From assembly GCA_012862575.1 (NCBI GenBank), contig BLSF01000007.1:720077-784076 (forward strand): a DNA stretch of 64,000 bases, in the 5' to 3' direction. A program made the translations under genes and the position numbers. The stretch is from Parietichytrium sp. I65-24A (lineage: Eukaryota > Sar > Bigyra > Thraustochytrida > Thraustochytriidae). Below the pieces are notes generated by a model. That model had not been told where the DNA came from. It was given only the letters and a program-made list of their open reading frames with translations, and did not search any database. Shown here one piece after another: positions 11,716 to 21,717 of this stretch. Each line of letters begins with the position of its first letter. Positions within the stretch are counted from its first letter, which is position 1.

Positions 11716-12189
11716 GGGGAAAGTGGTGAAGGGGGAGCAAAAAGCTAATCAGTACTTTCTGTTCCAACCGTTGATATTGGAGTCCTTTGACAAACACCTT
11801 CAGGAAGGGGTCCGAATCACGAAGCATGGCAACGAAAAATTGTAAAAGCTGAAGCAAATACTAGTTCGTTGTGAAGCCCCCTTCCCCCCAGTAGTTTTTA
11901 CTTAAGCTGTAAGCTGTAAACGAACTCGGAACTTTCATTGGACAAAAAAGGCGACAGGCAATCAAGAGTTCCAGCCAGTGGTGTGGGGGAGCTGCTCAGC
12001 AATACCAATATGAAGTAGATGGTGCGTAGCCAGTACAGTACTCGGGGCACAACTCTTGCAAGTAGAAGTAGTGAGGGAAGGTAGTCCACTATCTTGAGGC
12101 TTTTTAGCTGACTGCGAACTTGCACATCATCGACCAGGTTCAGACACCAAACGCGCCTGGCAGAGCTCGCAAGCTCCGTGAATTACACC

Positions 12190-13113
12190 ATGCCGTGCTG
12201 CCCAAGTGAGGTGCAACGTCTCAATGACGTTGCCATGCTGGCAGTTAAGAACCCGCGAAAGCTCCCAAGCGGCGGATTTTCTCAGACCTACGCAGGGAGG
12301 GCACAAGTTGGGCAAGTTGCCATCAAGGTGCTCTGCCAGTGTGAGCACCACCACAAATGTGCTAGCGTCGCGAAAGAGTTAGCGTTGTTGAACTCGGCGA
12401 GTCAGTGTCCTTTCATCGTCCACATGCTCTTCTCCACCACGATTGCCTCTAGAGTGGTCATCGGCATGGAATACTGCGAGCAAGGTGACCTGCTCACGTA
12501 CCTCGACTCACACTCGGTTCGATTTGATAATGCGATCGTTGGCCTTGCGGAGATAGGGTTGGCACTGGACTACCTGCACAGTGTCCTTGGGGTGGTTCAT
12601 GAGGATATAAAGCCAGAAAATATCGGGATCACGAAATCCGGCCACATTCGATTGCTAGACTTGGGATCGGCGCGATTCAAGAGCAGCTGTGAGAACGAGA
12701 TTGGCGACTCGCAAGTCCCCGGCACTGTATTCTACGCCTCTCCTGAGAAGCTGAAGAGAGAAGAGTACGGCTTCGACGCGGACTGGTGGGCGTTTGGAGT
12801 TCTCATGTTTGAGCTTTTCCACGGTGAACTACCATGGCGAGCTGAGGACGAGATGAAGACCGCAAGAGCAATATGCACTACTTCAATTAGTACCGTTTTG
12901 ATCTCGTATCCTGAAATGCCAGTCCTGCTTCACTACACAATTTCGAAATTCCTGGAACCCGTGCGCTCGCGCCGATTGAATCACAAGAGTAGTTTCTCTG
13001 ACTTTGCGAAGAGGTCTCTCTTCTCGTCCTTGAACTTGGGCGATATAGCCGATGGGGTGTGCGAGCCTCCTTTCCCGCCAGCTCAATACACCTCTAAAGC
13101 GGCTCAACATTGA
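12190..13113 (+). CDS. Protein kinase, HED-type, paralogue of the kinase at 21718-22635
   Basis: A 307-residue protein that is almost entirely kinase domain. Seen: a short glycine loop (PSGGFSQTYAG, 26-36), K46 in VAIK, E63 of helix C, HED-I-K-P-E-N (137-144) with catalytic D139 and N144, DLG (157-159) in place of DFG, SPE (184-186) and DWWAFGVLMFEL (198-209). The last motif and the overall pattern resemble AGC or CaMK-type Ser/Thr kinases. HED replaces the usual HRD, removing the Arg that contacts the activation-loop phosphate, so loop phosphorylation may not control it. Catalytic Lys, Asp and Asn remain, so activity is plausible. No regulatory domain is attached. The frame runs upstream to a GTG at 12178, and the ATG at 12190 is taken as the start. 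Confidence 0.85.
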   Translation: MPCCPSEVQRLNDVAMLAVKNPRKLPSGGFSQTYAGRAQVGQVAIKVLCQCEHHHKCASVAKELALLNSASQCPFIVHMLFSTTIASRVVIGMEYCEQGDLLTYLDSHSVRFDNAIVGLAEIGLALDYLHSVLGVVHEDIKPENIGITKSGHIRLLDLGSARFKSSCENEIGDSQVPGTVFYASPEKLKREEYGFDADWWAFGVLMFELFHGELPWRAEDEMKTARAICTTSISTVLISYPEMPVLLHYTISKFLEPVRSRRLNHKSSFSDFAKRSLFSSLNLGDIADGVCEPPFPPAQYTSKAAQH

Positions 13114-14841
13114 CCCTTTTTATTTTTGCACTCCCGGTTTACTACCCAGACTCGATTGATAGACACCTCTGGAGAGTAATGTACAGGTATAATCCTGTCC
13201 ATCAGTTGTTGGACCTTTGTCAGCCGAAAACTGATTGCAAATTGAAGCTGCGTGGACAAGGTCAAACATTTTCACGCCACAATTTGTAACCTAGACTTCA
13301 TTTTTGAATTAAAAAAAATTCTGCAGCCTAACCCATTCTTGACTTGCACCTTTCGTAAAACTTTCCAGAAGAACTTTCCAGAAGCCCTTTCCGGGCTGAA
13401 AAGATCTCGAAAAACTTACGAAAATAACCATGAACCACACTTTTTGAAAGTCAAAAAGCAGGTATCACAAAGCCTCTGAGGAGAAAAATCAGGCAACGGT
13501 ATCTCATATTAGCGAAGATGATGTTATCTCAGGAGGTGTGCAGACAGCAAAAGAAGACGAGAGTGCAAATGGCAAAGATTGTCCTTTTAAACGCTGGCTC
13601 GATACTAGATACATTTCTGAGGGTTCTAATCTACGTCGCAAATCGTTGCGAGGGAAATTGGAGTCTCCGACGAAAGTAGAAGAAGCAAAACCGACAAAAA
13701 GAGAAGAAGCGAAACCGGAACTGGCTCGCATTCTTAGTCCTGGAAAACTATCTCTATGCCCGCATCCGAGCTAAGCCTTTACTTAGCCACGAAAGCGAAC
13801 ACCACAACGTCCAAGCTGCGCCAAAGTCTGCAAATTGACTAGGCGATCTAGGCTAGAGTCATGTACAACCTGTTCCATCACATTGCGGAGCAGAATAAAG
13901 CGCATAACATAAAGTGCGTGTGGCTTGTTTACATTTACTTGCAGCCGCTGACAGACTAAATTTAGCGAATGGGCGGTTCTCTCTAATCTGCGCAAAGAGC
14001 ACCATGCCCAAACAAATTGTTTCTTCTATGAAGGAACTTTTCTCATGGCAGCGCCACTGTAATTTCATCTGTCGAATTTACTCAGCCCCCGATTCTTAAA
14101 GCCATCTTGATTGGAAGAAATGTTATAATTTGCAGAGTAGGCTAGATCTAACCAAAATTGTGCAGTAATATTTCGCGGCGAAACAAACGGGAGAACTCAA
14201 CTTGGACAAGGGAGCGCTCGACTTCGTTGTGCGGATTACGAATACAAAATAAACACGTCGTCCTTTGCTACTCGCATTCGAGCAATGCACAGCTTGCACA
14301 CGATTCGGAACTCACCATACGAATCCATAATACAATACATACCAGCTGATACCATCCAAAATTCGTCCAATACTGACAACGATCAGCTCCCTATTCCTTA
14401 CCCAGCGTCTCTCGAGCAAACCTTTCCTGACTCTGCCAAACTCCTAACCAGACTACAAACACAGCACACATTCTCCCACACTCTCCCACTCACCTTCCAC
14501 TCCCGCGCGTGAATCGCAGAATTGCGCCGCGTATGATTCTTTAGGGCCGCCGTACGAGCGCAGCATCACCGAGAGAGACTTTTGCAGGCCCAGCGAGTAC
14601 GACTAGGGGAGGCTGTGAGGGGACAAAGCCGTGTTAGAAACGCAGGAAAATAAGAAGCAGAATAAGAAGAATAAGGAGAGAAGAAGAGTGAGGGAAGGAG
14701 GGAGAAAAGGTGAAAACGCGACTGCGGGCGCTCTTAAAAGAGAGAAAAGAGGGAAAGAAGTTGTTTGTTCAGGCGAACGGAAATATTGAAAAACTCGAAC
14801 TTGGGGAAGCAAGGTGCGACAAAGTGTGAGGAGCGAAAAGT
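13114..14841. other. Intergenic between kinase and Doa10-like genes
   Basis: About 1.7 kb with several short frames, none with recognisable domains. A partial direct repeat around CTTTCCAGAAG occurs near 13360-13390. The promoter of the downstream ligase gene should lie near the right end. Confidence 0.55.
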
Positions 14842-17800
14842 ATGATTGACGACGGTGTCGAAGAAGCGGGACGGTCGCAACATGACCGCAATGCAGAATG
14901 TGGCGCAGCAGAGGCTCCTTCGCACACGGACTTTTTAAGGAATGGAGAAGAAGAAGAAGATGCGAGTAGCAAGGGGGAAGACGAGGAAGAGGAAGAGGAA
15001 GAGGAGATTTGCAGGATATGCAGATGTGGGGAAGAGCCGGACAGGCCGCTCTTTCATCCTTGCATTTGCGCAGGGTCGATTAAGTTTGTGCACGAGGAGT
15101 GCCTCTTGGAATGGTTGTCTCATAGCTCGACTGCCAGCAGTAGGAAATCCCAGTGCGAATTGTGTGGGCACAGGTTCGGGTTCACACCGGTATACGAAGC
15201 TGGGGCTCCATCTGCTTTGTCGTTCGCGGAGATTGCTGCGCTGTCGTCGGTGAGGGTGTTAAGAATAGTGCCATTTGTTGCTAGGCTTGTTTTGGTTGCG
15301 CTCACTTGGGGTCTCTTTATTCCGCTGGCGACTTGCGTCATGTTTCGTATTCTTTCACTTGGAAAATTAGATCGCACAGGGACATATCAGGAGGCTTACG
15401 AGAGCGCTTCGTCCGGTTGGGCCAGCTTTCTCCTTCGGTTGCGAATGGCATTAGAAGGCGGGTACTACTCCAGTTGGGCGGTAGGGCTTTGCGCGTCGGG
15501 ATGCATTTTTCTGTCCTTTTTGACTCTGATATCCATTGTTGACTTTGTTCGGGAGCATGATATGCTTTCAGAACACGCTGATGGGGGGTTTGCGGGCGAA
15601 AATATAGTCCCAGAGGTACCTCAACTGGATCATGAGGTTCCAGCAGACATCGCTCCGCAAGAAATACCTCAGCTGGCTGACGCCGGCGAACCCCCTGTCG
15701 AATTTGCACAAGGTGTGGAGGACGATGCCATTGCTCATCAAGAACAAGCACATGTACAAGCGCATGAACTGGCGCAAGTTGAAGACGACGCTCCGCTGCC
15801 CGAGATAGAGCAGGACGCATTTTTGGAGGAGTTTCCCGAGGCTGCGGAAGACGAGTTTTTACACGATGAGGGCGACTTTGTACCAGGGGACGACGATGAA
15901 AATAACATGGTTGATGACGATGAAAATAACATGGGAGAGATGAATGTCGCACTCGACGAACTGCTCGGTCTGCGCGGTCCAGGCTGGGTGCTTTTCCACA
16001 ATGTACTGTGGCTGCTCACTTTTAACGGGCTCTATCTCTGCGTGGCCCTTTTCGCGCCGACAACGGTCGGAGCAGTTGTTATTTCAGCTGCCGTAAAGTT
16101 GGTTGAGGTTTTTACTGGGCACAGGTTAATCTCTGTCGCTGACGAAGCTTATCTGCTGCGAACGCTGCACAAGCTCAAAAGTGAAGAACAAGCCGAAGAG
16201 CTCCAAAACAAGAGATTCTTTCTTGGACAGAGTGGCAAGTGGTACATTGACGAGCAAACCTTGCAGCCTCCTCAGAAGAGCGCTTATTTGATGGAGGGCT
16301 GCACCCTGGACGGGCAACGGATTGAAGGAAGAGAAAAGTTCTTCGAAGAGCTGCACTGGGCGAGCCTCGAGGGCGGCGCAGTTCTCACAGGTTATATTAC
16401 GGTTGCCTGGGCCCTTGCGATGCTGTACATGGGCGCGAAATTTTTTCGGGACAGAGCAAGTTACACAACCTCTCGTCCTGGGTGGAACCGCATCACCCGT
16501 GTACTAAGGCTCATGAGTCTGACGTTCAAAGTTGTCATTGTCGTGTTTTTAAAAATGGGGATGTTTCCCATTTTGTTGGGAGTGTTGCTGGAGCATGCTG
16601 GCAGGGACCTTGTCGACCTCAGCGACATCAATAGGTACACCTTTGCAACAGAACACCCAGTCTTCGCGGTCATGATTTTGTGGGTAGCCGGAATCACTCA
16701 TATGCTCGTCATCACGGTTATTGTATTGGAGTTGCGCGATGTTCTCCACCCGGATATTTTGCACGGCATCATTCGGCCCAAAGATTTGGATGAAAGCCTC
16801 TTGCGCACAGTCTTGGAAGACTCCATCCTCAAACATATGCGCCGAATGGCCCTCTCGTGCGCCATATACACATTTTTGGTACTAGCGTTCATATATTTGC
16901 CAAAGCGCATTCTCATGAGCACCTCTTATGGCTCCATCTTGCCTTTTCAGCCTAATCTGGAGTACACGATATTAGAGGCACAATTGCCCACCGAGTTGGT
17001 GTGCATTCATATCGGGGTGTTGAATTTACTTGACCAGGGAAAAGACCACATTCGCGTGGTTATTGAGGCGTGGTTTAAATTCATGTGCAAACTCCTTGGC
17101 CTCTCGAATTTTCTACTTCCGCAAAGAGACCCTGAATACGTTGCCGAGTCTCGCGATGCAAGGGGTACCGTAGACGACATGACTGAAGAAGACCGTAAAT
17201 CAAGACTTGGTCTCCTTCCTCGGACCTATCCTACGTTTTGGGGGCTTCGAATTGCAGTCATCTCATTCGCAGCGTGGGTGACCTGTTTGATCGTCACCTA
17301 CGTGAGCCTCGCAGCTCCGCTCTTCGTGGGCCGAGAGACAGTCGCGCTATTCCAGATTCCGATAACCCATGAGCCGCTCGTGTATGGTCTTGGATGCGTC
17401 GTCCTTTGGCGGGCTGGCGTTGGCGCACAGGCGCTCAACCTGCATCGCGCTCCGGCACTCTTGTTGGATCGGCTGGGAAGCATACGTACCCAAGGTTCAA
17501 ACTCTTTTCACATGGCTCGGGCTCATCTCAAGTGGGTGCTATTGTTTCTCTTGGGAGCTATTGTGTCTCCATGGATCATGGGCGTTACAATCCAGCTCAA
17601 CCTGCTCCTCCCTGCCGACCACCCCTCGCTGTCCAGCAAAGCCGGGGAAGGAAGCGGATGGGTATTCCTTGGGCAGTTGCATTCACTCCTTGTGATGCTC
17701 GCAGGCAACTCAAGGCCTGTATCAGCGTCCCAGATCTTAGAAATGGACGAGTTTGCTGGAATTACACCTTCCAAGGCAGAGAGCCTTGCTGCGAGAATGG

Positions 17801-18294
17801 AAGTGTCTGCTTCGCCTCTCCACGACTGGATGATAGGTCTCATTTTTGAGTTGATTGTGTTGCAATTCCTCCTCTTACCCGACCTCATGCGGCAGCGCCA
17901 AGGCTTGGACGACTTTCATACTCGATTGCTAGCCGCCTTCCGAGCACTTGTCGCCCAGTACGATTGCGGCCCAATGCTTTTTGATATTATCCTCCCGGCA
18001 TTCATGGTTCAAAGCGCTGGGTTATTTGTGCCACTTTTGCTGCCTGTGCTCCTGGACTTGTGTCTTTTCCTGGCCACTGGCCACTCCGCATTTGATTCGT
18101 TAGGAATTGTCCACACCTTTCGCAGGTCAAGCCTCGTTTTCGTGCTGACATTGGTCGTGCCGTTTATATTGGCGGAGGCGCAAAAGACCTGGGCTGTAGT
18201 GCACGATGCATTGCGTGACGAACGGTATCTAGTAGGCAAACGGCTTCACAACATGGAGCAAACTCTCTTGCGGAGTAAGCGTAAGAGCGTGTAG
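14842..18294 (+). CDS. Doa10/MARCH6-like RING-CH E3 ubiquitin ligase
   Basis: An 1150-residue, intronless polytopic protein. The RING-CH (C4HC3) zinc site sits close to the N-terminus: C57, C60, C74, C76, H84, C87, C105, C108. It is followed by about a dozen hydrophobic segments, the layout of yeast Doa10 and human MARCH6. These ligases act in the ER and nuclear envelope, sending misfolded or regulated proteins to the proteasome (ERAD-C). An acidic tail precedes the RING. A long acidic, Gln/Pro-rich insert (about 245-370) between early helices includes a tandem DDDENNM pair. The length lies between human (about 910) and yeast (about 1319). The start ATG at 14842 is the first in frame and puts the RING at the usual place. 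The gene converges with the PqiA-like gene, the stops lying under 200 bases apart. Confidence 0.88.
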   Translation: MIDDGVEEAGRSQHDRNAECGAAEAPSHTDFLRNGEEEEDASSKGEDEEEEEEEEICRICRCGEEPDRPLFHPCICAGSIKFVHEECLLEWLSHSSTASSRKSQCELCGHRFGFTPVYEAGAPSALSFAEIAALSSVRVLRIVPFVARLVLVALTWGLFIPLATCVMFRILSLGKLDRTGTYQEAYESASSGWASFLLRLRMALEGGYYSSWAVGLCASGCIFLSFLTLISIVDFVREHDMLSEHADGGFAGENIVPEVPQLDHEVPADIAPQEIPQLADAGEPPVEFAQGVEDDAIAHQEQAHVQAHELAQVEDDAPLPEIEQDAFLEEFPEAAEDEFLHDEGDFVPGDDDENNMVDDDENNMGEMNVALDELLGLRGPGWVLFHNVLWLLTFNGLYLCVALFAPTTVGAVVISAAVKLVEVFTGHRLISVADEAYLLRTLHKLKSEEQAEELQNKRFFLGQSGKWYIDEQTLQPPQKSAYLMEGCTLDGQRIEGREKFFEELHWASLEGGAVLTGYITVAWALAMLYMGAKFFRDRASYTTSRPGWNRITRVLRLMSLTFKVVIVVFLKMGMFPILLGVLLEHAGRDLVDLSDINRYTFATEHPVFAVMILWVAGITHMLVITVIVLELRDVLHPDILHGIIRPKDLDESLLRTVLEDSILKHMRRMALSCAIYTFLVLAFIYLPKRILMSTSYGSILPFQPNLEYTILEAQLPTELVCIHIGVLNLLDQGKDHIRVVIEAWFKFMCKLLGLSNFLLPQRDPEYVAESRDARGTVDDMTEEDRKSRLGLLPRTYPTFWGLRIAVISFAAWVTCLIVTYVSLAAPLFVGRETVALFQIPITHEPLVYGLGCVVLWRAGVGAQALNLHRAPALLLDRLGSIRTQGSNSFHMARAHLKWVLLFLLGAIVSPWIMGVTIQLNLLLPADHPSLSSKAGEGSGWVFLGQLHSLLVMLAGNSRPVSASQILEMDEFAGITPSKAESLAARMEVSASPLHDWMIGLIFELIVLQFLLLPDLMRQRQGLDDFHTRLLAAFRALVAQYDCGPMLFDIILPAFMVQSAGLFVPLLLPVLLDLCLFLATGHSAFDSLGIVHTFRRSSLVFVLTLVVPFILAEAQKTWAVVHDALRDERYLVGKRLHNMEQTLLRSKRKSV

Positions 18295-18478
18295 AGTACT
18301 GCGAAATGTCATGTGCTGAGTGCTTTATAGTATGAAATATTTTTTCTGTGATTATGTTACCGTCACACCTCTGCTCCCAACTGGCAAGAAATTGCTTTTG
18401 TGTTGTGAAGACCAAAAAAAATCACGACACCTGCTTTTTAATGCATAAATGACCTTCCAATCTTCCGGCCAGTTCCTC

Positions 18479-20245
18479 TCAAGCCTTTGAAAGAAACTGC
18501 ACCTCCTCGATCGCACCCGTACCAGCGCTTTTCTCCGCTGCGCCAAATACCTCGGAGTCCCTGTCTTCCAGAGTCACATCGTCATCGTCTTCGTCTTCTT
18601 CAACTATTGTTGGAAAGTATGCCCCACTGGCGTATTCCGATCTCGAGACTCCCAAATTTGCGTCGTTGAAGTCGTCGATGTAGTAGACTAGCTGCATGAG
18701 CCAATAGAGCACACAGCTTATGATTAAAAGAAACGCCCCAGGCTTGAGAGCGGTCTCCATACTCACATAAGCTGGATTCTGCCCGGAAGCCAGTGCGATT
18801 GCGGCTATAACCTTGTCAACCTCACTCGACACAATCAGAAGTGACACCAGGAAAACATCCAGACAAGCAAAGGAGTGGCAAAGGTCGATTGTGGCAATCA
18901 ATTTGCCTGACCCAGAGCGCTCGTAACCCTGTGAGCGATCGCTTTGCAGGGAACACAGTCCTCCGAGCCATCGGGTCTCTGCTAGCCACGGATAAGACCG
19001 CACTGCCCAGAGCTGCATCATACTCAGGCAAACGACTGTTGGAAGCGTCAAGGCTGTAAAAAAAAAGACAAGAAACAAGATAGTGTTCCCAGTCATTGAA
19101 GCATCCGGGTCCGCACATCCCGGAGAAACAATGATGTAGCGCATTACTTCGTCTGCTGTGTATGAATACGAGTTCCGCCCAGGGAGAAAAGACAGCAGCC
19201 CGCCAATGTCAACTTGGATGAGTGGGAAAGAGTAGAAGCCCACCACTAGGAACACAGTCGATAGCAGAGGCAACATGAATCGTGACAACAGTGGCAATTG
19301 GTCGGAGCGGAGTATCGGGGCGCGGTGCACACTTGCCGCAAATGTCTGTCTCCAGTTACTTCGTAGCCTTCCGTCGGTAAGCGAATTCGAAAACCTGCGG
19401 TTTCGAGCAACTTGAATTGCTGCGTGTTCATGCTGGACTCGAAGCCACTCCGTTTGCAATAGCGACAAGGTGGCAGCGATTGCGTAAGCAAAAACTCCCG
19501 GCCGCGAATATGCTTGGATCACAACCGCCATGCTTTTGGAAAGCTCTTTGTCAACGCGTAGAGTAGCATTTAGCAACACCATAACGAAAACATCGACATA
19601 TGACCACTTTCCTACAGCACTGAGACAACGAAGTAGAATTCCTCGACTTCGAAATCGCATTGGCAGATACCATGCAACAAGAATGAGCATATTTTTCAAA
19701 TACGGCCAAATTCCTGAGAAGAATCCCAGCAAGAGCGCCAGCCACTTCGCTCCGCCACCCCAAGCTTTCTTCACCGCGTCCACAAATCGCACCTGATATA
19801 CACTGGCCATCTCTTTGCACCGTTTAGGGCTTTCGACTCCTTGCCCTTCAGAAGGCCTATCTCCTATCTCCCCTCCGCTTTCGTCAACCGCGGACCCTTG
19901 TCGATGCAACCAGCCTTGGTGCCCATCTCCTGCCGACGGAGAGCTCGACAGGCCCATGACGGCTCTAGCCCAGTGATCTTCCAAACCCGATGCACCAGCG
20001 ACACCTGCTCCCCAGCTTCCTTGAACAAGTAATTCTCTACCAAACGTGGGCACTGCTGCTCGCACGTCGGCCCCCGCAACTCCGATGTGCGAAGCAAGAA
20101 GCAGGGCCACGCTACTTACGACCACCAAAAGGTGTACATGGGCGCAACGTTCCGAGGTGGCGAAGTCCTTCAGCGAAGCGAATTCCGAGCCGGAGCTTCC
20201 AGCGCCTCCATTTCTTGTGCCGGATTCCATTCCGAGGGGCCGCAT
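18479..20245 (-). CDS. PqiA-domain (paraquat-inducible protein A-like) membrane protein
   Basis: A 588-residue protein from the ATG at 20245 (a second ATG is at 20230). Residues about 36-58 are a hydrophobic signal or anchor segment, followed by a polar linker. Two PqiA-like units follow: near 160-230 (FFSGIWPYLKNMLILVAWYLP, then GKWSYVDVFVMVLL) and near 440-500 (CLDVFLVSLLIV with two further helices). The W-S-x-x-DVFV signature is characteristic of bacterial PqiA, an inner-membrane partner in MCE-type lipid transport. Related multi-helix proteins occur in protists, with function unknown. The C-terminus is acidic (EEDEDDDDVTLED). The frame continues upstream to a TTG at 20635, but that part is encoded by short tandem repeats and lacks an ATG, so it was left out. 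The cellular membrane is not evident. It is convergent with the Doa10-like gene. Confidence 0.72.
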   Translation of the reverse strand: MRPLGMESGTRNGGAGSSGSEFASLKDFATSERCAHVHLLVVVSSVALLLASHIGVAGADVRAAVPTFGRELLVQGSWGAGVAGASGLEDHWARAVMGLSSSPSAGDGHQGWLHRQGSAVDESGGEIGDRPSEGQGVESPKRCKEMASVYQVRFVDAVKKAWGGGAKWLALLLGFFSGIWPYLKNMLILVAWYLPMRFRSRGILLRCLSAVGKWSYVDVFVMVLLNATLRVDKELSKSMAVVIQAYSRPGVFAYAIAATLSLLQTEWLRVQHEHAAIQVARNRRFSNSLTDGRLRSNWRQTFAASVHRAPILRSDQLPLLSRFMLPLLSTVFLVVGFYSFPLIQVDIGGLLSFLPGRNSYSYTADEVMRYIIVSPGCADPDASMTGNTILFLVFFFTALTLPTVVCLSMMQLWAVRSYPWLAETRWLGGLCSLQSDRSQGYERSGSGKLIATIDLCHSFACLDVFLVSLLIVSSEVDKVIAAIALASGQNPAYVSMETALKPGAFLLIISCVLYWLMQLVYYIDDFNDANLGVSRSEYASGAYFPTIVEEDEDDDDVTLEDRDSEVFGAAEKSAGTGAIEEVQFLSKA

Positions 20246-20504
20246 GTCAATGCGCCTGTGGCTCCCGCCAGTACAACTGTGTCTTCGCAAGCGGTGTCTG
20301 TCCACCAAATGAGTAGACTGACAAACCAATTCCAACAAACCTGACAATTCCTGACCCTCGTTCCTGTTCAGACGGACAACGCAGGCTATAATTTCCCCCC
20401 GGCGCAGATAGCTATTCCAAATCCCCCTTTCTTCACTCGCCGAGCTGCGAATGACCCTCTGGTGTACTTCCCTTGGACCAAGAAAGCAGCCCACTGCGCC
20501 GCCG

Positions 20505-20547
20505 CAATACAAACCTAGCCCGCCGCTGCAATACAAACCTAGCCCGC
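20505..20547 (+). repeat. Tandem pair, 24-base period
   Basis: The 19 bases CAATACAAACCTAGCCCGC occur at 20505-20523 and 20529-20547. They produce the GLGLYC-type duplicated peptide in the rejected upstream extension of the PqiA-like frame. Confidence 0.9.
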
Positions 20548-20627
20548 GAGCTCCCACCGTGATTGATCGAGTACCGTGCGCACTGAACTGCGAGTCCCAA
20601 GTCTCAATCTTCCTTATTTGACTGCCG

Positions 20628-20731
20628 CGAGACAAGACAAGACAAGACGAGATGAGATGAGATGAGATGAGATAAGCTGAGATGATGAGATGAGATGAGA
20701 TGAGATAAGCTGAGATGAGATATGAGATGAG
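20628..20731 (+). repeat. GACAA/GAGAT pentanucleotide array
   Basis: Pentamers GACAA, then GAGAT, interrupted twice by AAGCT, which gives a higher-order period of about 50 bases. It lies upstream of the PqiA-like gene and is probably a minisatellite with no coding role. Confidence 0.9.
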
Positions 20732-21717
20732 AGACAGCTAACTATAACTCGCCCAAGGCACGCGTCTGTGCTGCCGCCTTCCAGCGGAAAGTTGTACTAC
20801 AGCTTCACCTCAACGGTCCCGGGGACCTCCGGCGCGTACCCTTTGGGTCCCTTTTGATCCCTTTTGATGCCTTTGGGTCTTCTTCGCATGCATGTGAAAA
20901 GCATCCTCGCTACCAAACAGCTAGAAGTGGCTATCGACTAGCTAGCTTGCTTGCTGGTTTACCTGAGTAGGTGGAGATGGTATTGTGTATGGATGAGTGA
21001 GTCCCCGGAAGGTGAAGGTCGTCACGATACAAGGCCTGTAAGATGGCGCGAACTGCAAGAAGCGGAAAAGACGGGCCGATAGTGTGAAGCACTTTTTCTT
21101 TTTTTTTTGAAATTCTCTCGCAAGTGATGCAGCTTTTGAGTTTTTAAAGGTGACTGTTTTAACTTCATTTTTGCCAAGTTTCCGCTGGCGACATAGGATA
21201 TAGTAATAGTCATTTAGGTAGAACTGTTTTGGAAGCGTCAGACGTGGGTTCACGGTCAATGCAACTTGAAGATGAGCACAGGTCAGGAAGCTCTGAGCTT
21301 TATTTTATTACCCCGTGACAATTAAATTGATTTCGTAAAACATGCGAGCAAAATTTAAACCACGTTTTGGCTCGAGTTGATTCCTGACTAAGTAATGGAT
21401 ATTCCAAGTCATGATGCTCGTACATGTTCATTGAAATCGGTCTGAGTGATTCGCAGTGAATGCGCTGGTTCCCACTCTTTCTGGAGCATTGGGGAAGGTA
21501 AATGCTGGAGTTGTAGTTGCAGAAAACCGGGATATAGTTTACAGTTTAGGTGATGTTATCCTGAATTCATTTGCCAGCGTTGAACATGTGAAACGAGGCG
21601 GCTAAACTAGGTTTCGGCTATGCAGGGAAAAATTGCACAGACGAGTAATAAGGATTGTGTTGGGAAGAGGCAGTGAAAGGTCATACAGGCAGTACTATTC
21701 AGTGTCAAATTCATCGG

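Larger units (their letters stand above)
8249..12189. other. Gene-poor spacer (3.9 kb)
   Basis: No open frame above about 120 codons has recognisable motifs. The stretch is AT-rich in parts and holds simple repeats (9680-9706, 11684-11714), a GGTACCGGTACTAGTACTAG cluster at 9639-9658 and three TACCGGTA palindromes (8679, 9641, 10174). No transposase or reverse-transcriptase remnant was recognised. Confidence 0.55.
20246..21717. other. Intergenic between the PqiA-like and kinase genes
   Basis: About 1.5 kb holding a 24-base duplicated unit (20505-20547) and a GAGAT-type array. No frame has recognisable domains. The left end is probably the leader of the PqiA-like gene and the right end the trailer of the kinase. 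Confidence 0.55.

Noticed and set aside
20246-20635. 130-residue N-terminal extension of the PqiA-like frame
   Set aside because: It starts at TTG, has no ATG and is encoded by short tandem repeats. The ATG at 20245 gives a proper signal-anchor start.
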